Source of the DNA: Diploscapter coronatus
Lineage: Eukaryota > Nematoda > Chromadorea > Rhabditida > Rhabditidae
DNA: 64,000 bases
Assembly: GCA_964036155.1 (NCBI GenBank)
Contig: OZ038422.1
Location: 53,963,201 to 54,027,200, forward strand
Direction of reading: 5' to 3'
How positions within the stretch are numbered: the stretch's first letter is position 1; each line of letters begins with the position of its first letter. The position numbers were made by a program, and so were the translations under genes. A model generated the notes under the pieces. That model saw nothing but the letters and a program-made list of their open reading frames with translations. It searched no databases and had not been told where the DNA came from. Below, piece after piece: positions 23,761 through 34,178 of the stretch.

Positions 23761-24507
23761 CAAAATTAGAAGCATAATTCCATATTATTTCATGAGTGTT
23801 TCCTTTCGAGCTTTATTAAATTATAATTTAAATATATACTCGTTTTTACTGTTTCTTTAATTTCTTTAAAACAATTTAATTCAAATTTTACGATATGAAG
23901 ATCAAGTCAGTCTTTTTGTTAGTGAATTTTTCGTGATCTGATTGATATCACATGAGTAGGATAAATGATGATGCGATTTTTTTCATTTTGGAAATGGCAT
24001 TATAACCGGAGAAGTGATTAGGTCCAGTTTCCGTTTTTCTTCACCGACTTCCATGTGTGTGGTACGTCCTCTCTCATCCCATTGCAACTGCAAAAAACCG
24101 TCTTTAATAAAAATTATCAGAGAGATGAAGGCTACCCTGTTATCGTTCGTCAAAATAGAAATCTCTTGTCATATTTTCACCATTTCACAATTTATCAACT
24201 TTTTGCTCAGTTCTCCATTATTGCGGACGCAAGCTGGTTCCTGTCTCTACTTCTCTAACTTATGAGATCCCACTCCCTCGAATTCTCACCTTGCGTTTTA
24301 AGGTTGCAGTCGTTCTTATTCTACGTCCATCTTCCACCTTCTTCTCTCCTCTTTTTGCTTTCGTTCCCATTTTGTGTTATCACATTGGATATGGAATAAA
24401 GTATTTAAGTTCTCCTTGAGTACAATTCGATTTTACTGCCTAACCAGTAATTGTATATCTGATAGATGATAAATTATCATGATTTCCATGGTTTTCTAAA
24501 ATATAGA

Positions 24508-24560
24508 TACAGTACCGGCCAAAAGAAATGCGCATAATGCAATTTTTGACCGGTACTGTA
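24508..24560. repeat. 53-bp palindrome with TACAGTACCGG ends
   Basis: TACAGTACCGGCCAAAA and TTTTTGACCGGTACTGTA are inverted, one mismatch apart, around a 19-bp loop. TA dinucleotides flank both sides. It resembles a minimal foldback copy of a TA-inserting transposon end. Confidence 0.7.
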
Positions 24561-24591
24561 TACCATATCTATCTTGATATAGGTAGAACTA

Positions 24592-25562
24592 TCTCAGCGT
24601 AAAAACTGCCTATCCGCAACGATCGGCATGTATACCCGTGCGGATAGGCAATTCGCGTAGGTATTTGTCCGTTTCGACCGGTACTTTTCAAACTGCTGAC
24701 AAATATCATCAGGTGCGGAACGGCAATCAATCCGTATTGGCATTTGTCGGTATCGATCAACAATTTATACACAATAGACACCGAATCGACATTTTTCAAC
24801 GTGAAAAAGCTTTTATTTATTCAGTCTTTGGGAATTAACAAACAATCTCAACACGACACTACCATCGAAAATTGCGCTAGAACTAACGTGATATTTAACA
24901 ACAAAATCTGAGACCAATCAAGTATATCACGTAATAAAAATGTGGAATCTCGTGGTAAACCTTTGCGCTAAAAATCAACTGAGATTTTCTAATACCGACC
25001 ACTTATTGATATCATGAAATTCAATATATCAGCATTATTCAAAGTTGTCTACGAAGATATCAGTCTATTTCAACCGACACACAACAGATCGTTAAATAAT
25101 TTTATGGATATGACTAGCTAATTAAACAACGAGAAAAGCTTTGGAATTCTTCTACCTACGAGACGAATTTCTTCAAAAACTCACAGGAACATTGCTGTCT
25201 GCTTGAGAATCGAGTCGTAGATCAGAGCGTGTTGCTTCCTGCACTCTTCGTCATCCTGCAGAATGTTCGAAACAATCTCGAAATTAAAATTTTAGGATTT
25301 TACAAAATTTATCAAACTCACTATCAGCGTTGCTAAGTACAAGTGATAACAATCAAAACCTGGAAGAGGCAAATTTACATCACTAGAGCATGAGAAATGG
25401 CAGAAATGAGAACGAAAACAGGAAAAAACTTGAAAGAGCTCGAAAATTCGATTTACGAAAGTCTACTGTCAATCGGTTGAAAAACTGCCGATCAATGTCG
25501 ATGAATTCCAGTGAATGCGGATCGGCAACTGTCGGTGCGGGTAGACAGTTTTTACGCTGAGA
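24592..25562. mobile_element. ~970-bp TIR element with TA target duplication
   Basis: The left end TCTCAGCGTAAAAACTGCC and the inverted right end (AGACAGTTTTTACGCTGAGA) match over ~18 bp, with TA at both flanks (24590-24591 and 25563-25564). Similarity extends inward (CTAYCCGCA and a CGATC-like block). The left part also contains a sub-palindrome around CTATCCGCA/TGCGGATAG. No transposase was found. It may instead be two short inverted elements flanking host sequence, because two exon-like stretches lie between them. Confidence 0.6.
25181..25359 (-). other. Two coding-like exons inside the TIR element
   Basis: Minus-strand exon 25359-25322 (acceptor TCTTCCAG, donor GTGAGT) joins in phase to 25255-25181 (acceptor TTCTGCAG). 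They encode FDCYHLYLATLI then DDEECRKQHALIYDSILK followed by a stop. Clean junctions and protein-like sequence suggest the 3' end of a real gene, but no upstream exon was identified. It may be a host fragment between two inverted elements. No family is recognised. Confidence 0.35.
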
Positions 25563-25817
25563 TATAATCACGTTCAAATGACATCAAATATCGAATTGCT
25601 CTAATCAATGATCAATGCTGAACAGAAAAAGCCTATTTTTGATTTCGAAAGCAAAGCTGAAGTCAAAAATTTTTCTTATTTCGTAAATCGAAATGGAACT
25701 TCTGCTCAACACTGATTCTAGCAAATGCTCCATATAGGGCACTTCGATAATAATAATATAGATTTAACCAGTTCAATTTCAGAACGCATCTCTGTCATAG
25801 CAACACAATCACGCGCT

Positions 25818-26608
25818 ATGATATTGCTATTTAGTTATTCAAAATTAGTTCGATATTCTGCAGTAATTTACTCCCTTATTTTCTACTTATCGACCTCATC
25901 GACGATAGTCAACGGATGTTTTCAGGTAAATATGATTCATTTTATGAGATTATTTTTATTGAACATTGCTAAACCTAGTTCCATAGACCGTGCCTGCTGA
26001 AGGAGAAACAAGCACATTGCCTACATCGACAGCCTCCACTGGCTTAACCCCTCTAACTTCATCCACGTCCACTTCGACTGCTTCGTCTTCAATTACGACT
26101 ACGACTTCATCCATGTCCACTTCGACTGCCTCATCTTCAACTACGACTACGACTGGTTCGTATATGATTTTACTTATCGGATACTAAAATTTATGCATTA
26201 CTGAAAATGCATTGCTCGTACAGTTTCTATGTAAATTAAATTAACCCAATTTGAATAAGGAAAACTTGTTGTACACTCAATCAGTTGTTTTAATTGGCAT
26301 TTTTAGATGTGTGCAACTGTCCTCCCCTAACCACGATGAGGGGAACGAACTTCGATGACTGTGATTGGCTGGAACGACCGCCAACTATAATGCAAGTGGC
26401 TCCATTCGAATTCACCGATCTTAGCACGGCTACTGAATGCATCATGGAGATCAATTGTGACCCCACGGCTAATATCATACAAATAAATGTGGATGCCAAG
26501 GGCACGTGCGGGTCTGCAGGGCCTGGAGGAATACCAGCCACATTCATCTGCCGAAATGGCATTTGGAATGATGGCACTATTGCGGGTTACGGATGTGCTG
26601 TTGCTTGA
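25818..26608 (+). CDS. Secreted Ser/Thr-rich protein with a C-terminal Cys domain (C6/DUF281-like)
   Basis: Three exons in phase (25818-25925, 25987-26155, 26307-26608) encode ~193 residues. The N-terminus is a hydrophobic signal peptide ending near VNGCFQ. Residues ~37-92 are a Ser/Thr-rich, probably O-glycosylated linker containing two tandem 48-bp repeats. The C-terminal ~100 residues carry seven cysteines, starting CNCPPLT and including CDW, ECIMEINC, GTCG, FICRNGIWND and GYGC. The CxxG...TCxNGxW style resembles the nematode C6/DUF281 extracellular domains; assignment is by resemblance only. AATAAA occurs at 26612. The gene is convergent with the large mucin-like gene at 27155-32250. Confidence 0.7.
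26056..26151 (+). repeat. Two coding 48-bp tandem repeats
   Basis: Units starting at 26056 and 26104 encode STSTSTASSSITTTT-like and SMSTSTASSSTTTTT-like blocks within the linker of the secreted protein, differing at a few bases. Confidence 0.8.
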
Positions 26609-27154
26609 TCGAATAAACATTCTATTCTAACTATTCTAAGCAATTAATTTATCGTATTTAATTTTTCAAGTCATATTGCAATCACAACTCCATTATTATT
26701 CTTATTATAAATACTTACATTAGATAGACAAACCTATGACTGGTTGAGGAAAATAGTACTTTTTTTTTTATTTTAAAATTTCTCGTCTTGTCATTAATTT
26801 TAATTTTGAAAAATCAAAAGTAATGTTTGTTGATTAGGAGTTATTCCGCTAGAGCATAGTTATTTTACTTCTCTAATCTTTTTCCTGTGTGGAGATTATA
26901 ACTTTCAAAATAAAAAAATATTTATTAATACTGAGAATAAGATGAACAATATTGGGGTGCATTTTATCAACCCATGAAGATTGCAGAACAACAAAGATAG
27001 TACTATTACGTTGAAGATGAATGAAAATGAATACTGTATTCTCTCTAATTGAAGGGCATGGTTTCTATTTTTCAACCTTCGAATTTTCGATTTTTTAATT
27101 GAACTCTTCATTTATCTAATACTTTGATTTAAAGTATCTAATTTAAAAGGTGAA
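26609..27154. other. Convergent intergenic region
   Basis: AT-rich 3' flanks of the two convergent Ser/Thr-rich secreted genes, including AATAAA at 26612. No gene seen. Confidence 0.5.
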
Positions 27155-30100
27155 CTAAGCAGATATCCAAGATGCTGTTTTCCTATTCGATGAAAACCCG
27201 TAACAAATAAGAGTGCCGCCCACCGGATCATTGGTATATACATAATATTTCTGATTGGTCCTCGTAAAGGCAAGGTGCTCATAAATTGGTGCAGTCAAAC
27301 CACATAATGGCTCCATAGCACAGTAGAAAGAAGATATTGAAGCATTTATCGTTTTGAGAGAATTCCCTAAATGCGTTATGATCATTTTGGATTAACAATT
27401 GAAACAATCCATATAAAGATAAAATGTCTAATTTATAAGCGATTACCGAAACTTGCACTTGCGTCGATTCCAGTTAGGTTACATTTTGCTATATCAGTAT
27501 TTGTTGGTACAGGCTTCATTAAAACTTGTGCTACGAGCACGTAACTGAAATAATAATTATCTTGATTTTTTCTTCAGTCAAAAGCAACCGATACAACGTC
27601 AAACTTACTCAGAGCTAGGATTTGAATCTTTGATGACATGGTATATGGTCTGGTCTCCGATCCATCTTGATCCAATATAGCCATACACAGTAACTCGCAC
27701 TAAAATATATCGATGAATGAAGAAAACCGCATCTGTGATAATATATATCATTACATTTATATGGCGTCGTTGTTGGTTTATTAGTTGTTCCCGTTGTCGG
27801 TCTTTCGGTGCTCGTCGAGGTTCCAATCGTTGTGGTCTGCCTTTCTGCCGATGAAGTGGAAGGTGTCAACGTCGTCTGAATGAAAATGATTAGATTCAAA
27901 GATAGATATTTAGTTGCTTTGAAATATATTATTGATTCGTGAATATAATCTTCAAATTGACCAGAAAAGAAATGTTCATTTTACTCTTTCGATGACATAT
28001 CTCCATTGATACAACCAAAAGGCTGCACCTTTACAAATTATCAGGATAAATGAAGATAAAGATGTTTGTTTACCGTTCCCTGAGTGGATTCAGTCGAGGT
28101 CTCGAGACTGGGCTCATATCCTGTCGTCGTCTCCGATGATGCCGCTTGAGTAGTGCTCAACTGATCGACTGTGCTTGTCTCAGCTCCATTCAGACTTGTC
28201 GTTGCTGGACGTGACGAGATCTGCAAGAAATAATAAATTTGATATTTCGTAAATTTTCGACAGAGTCAAATATCGAGATAAATTTTACCTCAGAATAGGT
28301 GATCTCATCCTCATCACTTGTTGTTATAGTCTCTGAAGCCGTTGTCGACTCAGTTGTGGTCTAAATGTTTGTGATTGAGCCTTCCGTAATTCAATCGATT
28401 TTTAGATTTTCAGAGGCATTTGAAAATTCGAATGTCCAAATTGATCGTACCAGTTCTGATGATATCGATTCCACGGTCCCGCTCGTCATTTCAGTTCCTG
28501 TCACCGCCGTTTCTTCAGTACCGATCTGAATATTTGAAAAGTAATCCTCAATTTCAATTTCAAAAAAATTCTCCAATCTTACCGACTCCGAAGCTGATGG
28601 AACTTCACTGCTTGTAGGAATGGATTCTTGAGTCGTTGACGCGATATCAGTTGATGTTGCGGGAGTGGACGATGTGGAAGAACTGAATGAACCAGTGCTA
28701 AGCTTCGTGGAAGACGACGAGGATGGCTGAAAATTCTCATGATCAATTTGGAAACACCAATTTTAGATTTCAGAAGGACTATGTTGAAAATTCCGATTCA
28801 GACCTTTCCGGACGAGGATGTCATCGGTTTTGACGTTGTGTCGACTGGACTGATCGATTTCGAAGTAGAACTTGGCGAAGTCGAATGAATTTCAGCCGAT
28901 GAGGATGATGGCACTTCTGACGTTGAGGTTGTGATCTAAAAGTTGAACTTGAAAATTTTCAAATCTTTAATAATTTTATACCAAAAAATTCCAGACTGTC
29001 AAATCAAACGATATCTTACCGATTTTGAGCTTGCCGCTGGAGAAGAGGACGGCGAATGCGTTGCAGGCATTGTCGTAGTTTCGAGCGTTGGCGTGACATC
29101 GGAAGAAGGCCATATCATCGAGGACGTCTAAAGTCGTAGATCATTTTGCTGAACTCCCATGTATTTCGATCCCTCACTTTATCTGAGACCGATGACGAAG
29201 GTGGAGACGAAGCTTCAACTCGAATTGTTGTTGGAAGAACTGTCGTCGTCATGACGTTGCTTGTGGAAACAGCTGGAAGTGACGGTGATTCTGATGTCTG
29301 AAAATGTTTTTTTCCAGAATCTTTTTTTTTACATTTTTCGAAAGATACCTTCTCTGCAATTGATGAGAGATGCAAAGGAGAAACGCTAGCGGTAGACGTC
29401 GGGTCCAGTTTTGTAGTCGAACTGGAACTACTGCTGCTCTTTGAAGAGCTCGCTTCTTCTGAGAACTGCTGAAATGTCAGATGTCATAAATTCATGAAGA
29501 CGGAAAATCTAGAAATGATTTTAAAAAAAATACCGCTATCGGTGTCGTCTCAATCGAGAGTGATTCAGGATCTGTCGTCATGGCCTTTGTGATTGATTCC
29601 GAGGCAGATACTGCCGACATTTCCACACTTTCACCAACCATAATTGGACCCTTCGTCTTAATTTAGTGAGTTGCGAAAGTTGTTTTTCTCTTAATTTTCA
29701 AAGTGATCTTACCGATGACGTCATCATGATCGAAGACGTTGATGGATCTGAGGAGGGGGCTAACGTGCTCGTTTCGGATGTCGATGGCAGGGATTCTGTA
29801 TCTGGCTGAATCGTTTCCTGAAATTAAAGGAGTATTACAAACTTTATAAAGTCTAGAAATTCTGTGCAAAATAGTTACCTCTTCAGGAGCCGAAGTTGAC
29901 AATTCTGTCGGCGTGGACCAGGTCTGAAACATTTTTCATAATCATTGTCCGAAAAAATTGATGAAAACGATTTAAACTCTCTCAACCTTTCCGGCTGTCG
30001 ATTCCTTGACGGACTTGCTGGCTTTCGAGGTGGCCGTACTGGACGGGAGAGCTGGTGTCTTCGCATCTTAATTAACCCAAATCATGAAAACAGATCAGTC

Positions 30101-32250
30101 GGAAAAATTCAAGAAGCATTCAATCATTTGGAATTGATACCGCTCGACGTCTCCGGTGCTTTCATGGGTGTGCCTGGCGAAGTTTCTTCAGGTGTGGGCA
30201 CAGACGTCTCTGATTCGGCTTCCTTGCTCGTCGTGACTTCCACTTCGTCTGTCTTCAGCTCATCTGGCTTATCGTCTTCTGAAACAAACAATTCTTCAAA
30301 TTTCGTATAGGCAATTTATACCATCATCAGGGGCATTCGTGCCAGAAGACGATTGTCCATTTGTCGAAGGACTGCTTGATGGGGCTGAAACCATTTTTGA
30401 GATACTATTTATTTGAATATGTTTTTTTTTATATGAAGTGAAATATACTCTAGAAAGGTATTGAAGTAATTGCAACTCTGAAGTGATAAAATGCTTTGAA
30501 ATTGAATCTCAATAAGTTTTAAAGGAATATTAGTCCTACTTTCGAACTTTCTAGACCTCCTTACCATTTATGCTAATTTTAAAACATAAAACATACGAAT
30601 TGCTTACCTAGGCTAGGTTGCGGCGCACTTCCAAATACGAGATTCGATTTCGGCGTATTCGGGCAGGTGGACTCGGCGACTTTAATGTCTGAAAATATAG
30701 ATATGATTTCAGTCAATCGATGATAGACTGGTTAGATCATTTCTCAGCAAGTGTCTCTACTTTTTCACAAATCTAAAAATTACCATCTGGGGTGTAGGGT
30801 CGGTACAATTTCGGATTGATGTCGTCGAGGGTCCAATTGTCGTCCTCGACTAAATATTCAACTTTTTTCATTTAAATATCTAACAAAGTATTTTGATTGA
30901 TTCAGAAATGTTGGAAAATGAAAAATGAGATTTTCAAAATAGAAGGAAAGTGATCCTCGAAATCGTTAGAAACGGAACAAATTTTCGAATCTCCTTGGTT
31001 TGATTGAAAAAATGCTATTATCGAATTATCTTACCTTTTTCATACGGCTTGTAAACCAACTTCACGACCTCACCGGTCGACCACTGCCCAATTTTAAGAA
31101 ACCCGGAAATCAACTCGATCTGGACCTCTTGCTTTGGAAATCCCCACTTTTCCGGTGTCGGGTGCGTGTGGATCACGCACTTCTAAATTGGCAAAACGTC
31201 ATCATTTCGTTCTAATCTTCACTTAGAAAAGCTATTTTAGTGGATAAATCGAGTAAATCTTTCAGGTTCAGTTAGAAATCTAATCGGCTTACCCCATAGC
31301 CACGATAGCTCTCAAATCTGCCCCTATGGTCTAGATGGGCTAGCAAGTACGCCGTACTGTTTGCGGGGAGGTACCTGAAATAAGTTGATTTATATGATAC
31401 AATCATTTTATTGGGAATTTCCTTTTTTCAGCTAGAAATTGATCAGTATTCTTACTACTCTTTATCAGGGGATTTATTCCTCCATTATTATTTCTAGTCT
31501 GTAGTAGTCAATGAAAACAATTTAATTACTGATCTTCCAATGGGTTTTTCTTTCTCTTTCGAGAACATTTAAATCAAATTCTCCTTACGAGATCGAATGT
31601 GGCACTCTCTGCAAGTGCTTCATTGCGACCCTCCTACAGTCACGCGTCGTTGTATTTTTTATCTAAAATGGAATCATTAAACCAGAAAGAATAGAAAATG
31701 ACAAAATTTACTGTTATTAGGGTCGGGCCGGTGACCAGTTTTTTGACGGGGACGAACCTGAATATGTTTTAGATCATCTTCAATTCATCTCACTTTATAA
31801 TGATCATTGCTCAATTTTAGCACTGTAGGCAGATCTTTTCAAGAAATCACTAAGAAATTCCTTTTATTCTTTGATTCTAGAACATCACAATTTTGTTCGT
31901 TTACTTACGCAATTTCGACATTGACCATATTTTTTCCGCCGCCGCCGAACGGTCTCTGTAATTTGACTTTATTTTCTGGGTGTTTTGTTCAAAATTCTTC
32001 AGAAAATTCAAGCAATTCAACTTTATTTTAGGAAAACAAATTCATACAATTTGAAACGTTTGAAAGATAAGATCATGCAGATTATGCAACAGAAAATTCT
32101 CATCATGTTAAGATGAAACTGCAGTATCGAATGCAGAGGAAAGAAGTTATTTTATCTGACAAGAAAAGAACTTACTAGAGACGGGTCCATAATTTGGACG
32201 TAGAAGAAGATAGCGCTGAAGATCAGCAGCCATTTAACACAGTTCACCAT
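27155..32250 (-). CDS. 26-exon secreted mucin-like protein (~870 aa)
   Basis: From ATG 32250 (exon 1 32250-32176, signal peptide MVNCVKWLLIFSAIFFYVQI) I can chain 26 exons in phase to TAG at 27155-27157, all with GT-AG junctions. Exons 2-7 encode a ~170-residue globular N-terminal region (including HTHPTPEKWGFPKQEVQIEL and WSTGEVVKLVYKPYE). Exons 8-23 encode a ~550-residue Ser/Thr/Pro-rich tract (TSTSEVPSSSS, ETTTGYEPSLETSTEST, TTIGTSTSTERPTTGTTNKP) expected to be densely O-glycosylated. Exons 24-26 encode a ~135-residue C-terminal domain with four to five cysteines (AKCNLTG, FYCAMEPLCGLT, LICYGF). Exons 12-22 are all symmetric phase 0, and exons 8-10 are phase 1-1. There is no GPI or TM segment at the C-terminus, so it is probably a secreted mucin. 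The family of the two globular ends is not recognised. Confidence 0.8.
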
Positions 32251-32338
32251 TTTGAAGGTTGTAGAGAGGACTTAGAAGTCGAGTAGAGATTTGGGAGCTT
32301 TAGTTACCGTGAGGTGCCGACAGTTGATCGACAGGTCC

Positions 32339-32345
32339 TTTTATA
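32339..32345 (-). promoter_or_regulatory. TATA box of the mucin-like gene
   Basis: Minus-strand TATAAAAGG lies ~90 bp upstream of the start codon at 32250, a good core-promoter candidate. Confidence 0.6.
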
Positions 32346-32929
32346 CAAGGAGGGCGTGGTCTGCTCGAAGCCGCTTCTGATTGCTAAGAGACGACGACGT
32401 CCATCTTATTTCCATCCTGAAATGAGCCCGTCGAGCCGTAACCAAGCAAAATAGTAGGGCTGTACAGAAGATACTACAGACCGTCAGAATCTGACTTCTC
32501 TGGAACCTCTTCGCTTCTCAACATTGCCTTCTCCCGACGACGCACCGCCTTCGACGATCGTCAAAACCACCGTTTGGCATTTCCGTTTCCAGGCAGAAAT
32601 GATTCCATTTTCCGAATTTAATGACATTTTCATTCATTTTGAATATTATGAGCCTTGGTTGCATCGAAAAGTCGGCATCCCACTTAGCTACCGACCCACA
32701 CAGACTTCACGTGAAAATAACAAACTCATTAAATCCTGAATTTATACGATTTAGCGGTAGGCAATCTTAGCAACGGAGACGTGGATTAAGGACCAAAATT
32801 TCTGCATTTCGGAAATCAAGTTACAGTAATCTGAATAACCCTTTTGTACAGAATTTCAAAAGAGCGCAATCATTGACAAGTCTTGTGCTGCGAAGAAAAG
32901 GATCAAGCATGAAATTCTATGTCGAAAAT

Positions 32930-33060
32930 ATGATGAAATTATTTCGGCATTTTTCAAGGAAGGTCAATTTTCAAATTTTACTTTCAAGGTCAGATTCCCA
33001 GGTAAATTACCCAAATCGACTATGGATATTTAAAAAAAAAAAAAAAAAAAAACAAACAAA
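32930..33060. repeat. Dispersed repeat with poly(A)/CAAA tail
   Basis: It shares GCATTTTTCAAGG, CAAATTTTACTTTCAAGGTCAG and AAATTACCCAAATCGACTATGG with 20070-20280 (reverse) and, more weakly, 14790-14960. It ends in A(n) followed by CAAACAAACAAAAACAAAAAG, which could be a retroposition tail. Confidence 0.55.
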
Positions 33061-33171
33061 CAAAAACAAAAAGTTTCAGAAAATTTTGGCTTAAAAATTG
33101 TCGAAATTAACATAAAATCGATTTTTTAAACCATTTTTTGACAGGTTTTCATTAAAAATTCCAAGTTTTAT

Positions 33172-33637
33172 TTCAAAAATTAAAACAATACGATTGTGCC
33201 CCTATACAAAAGTTTCAAAATGATATATAAAATGCTGGGGTAAAAATGCACTCATGGGAACGTGTAATCAAACTGAGTGTGGAGTGTCAACAATAACCGT
33301 TCACAAGAAATAAATTAACTATTTCTGCTATATATTTTGAAAAATTTACTGTGAAATTACTATGAAGTAAATATTGGATTTGGTTACAGAATTTTTTAAA
33401 TAAAATATTAAGGAGTATTTATTTCAGTTGTAATTATCCCTCATCACTTTTATTGTCTTCGAGAGTTGTCTGTATCATTGCTCATTAAAATTAAATTATT
33501 ATTTCACGTTTTATCGAATAAAATTTCTATATGAAATCTGAGATTATTATAACCAGTCTTTATTTTATGTTAATTTTCCGACTTCATGCCATTCATTCAT
33601 TTGTAGGTCGTATTTCTCGATTGAGTTGCAAAAATCT
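33172..33637 (+). repeat. ~465-bp dispersed repeat, copy 1
   Basis: Direct copy of 63495-63941. Landmarks: AAAACAATACGATTGTGCCC, GGGTAAAAATGCACTC, AATCAAACTGAGTG, GAGTGTCAACAATAAC and CGAGAGTTGT. The 72-codon open frame from 33531 is not preserved in the second copy, so the repeat is probably non-coding. Confidence 0.8.
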
Positions 33638-34178
33638 GAAATATGAGAAATTATTCAAAACAGCGAACATAAGAATTTACTTTATTCTGTGTAGTTGCTA
33701 CTTCATATGGCTCATAATAATTGTGAAAATTTTCAATCTTTTCGAATGAGGAAGTATATGAATTGAACAAACATATTATTCCTTCATCGATATTAGTTGA
33801 ATATTTTTTTACATTTATAAGGTAATTGTTTTACGACAGAATAAAGTTTTATTTTTTTTATTACTGGACTACAGGAACGAGACGGAACTTCCGGTTCCGA
33901 TTCTAGTTCATCGGCGCAAAGTAAGCCAAAATTCGTGCGCATTTCCATTTTCGTTTTCATTTCTCATTTTTCTTATTTGTTTGTCTGCATTTTCTAAAAT
34001 TGATATCAGGTCTTGTAGGAAATTTTTTGGAATTCCTTCCTTGCTAAAGCTTGCCCTACTTGCAATTCCATTGCGAAAGTGCCGCCCACAAAATCATGCT
34101 CCACCATTCAAACTCGTTCATTTCGGTCTTTTCGAATTTCAACTTTTTTTCATTTTTAATTTTAAACATTTTAGGAAA

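Larger units (their letters stand above)
32346..34178. other. Intergenic region with two dispersed repeats
   Basis: Divergent upstream region of the mucin-like gene and USP39. It holds the repeat at 32930-33035 followed by a 20-bp poly(A) and CAAA-rich run, and the repeat at 33172-33637. No supported gene. Confidence 0.5.

Noticed and set aside
33531..33749. 72-codon hydrophobic open frame
   Set aside because: Lies in a dispersed repeat; the other copy near 63830 lacks the ATG and has a length change, so coding is not conserved.
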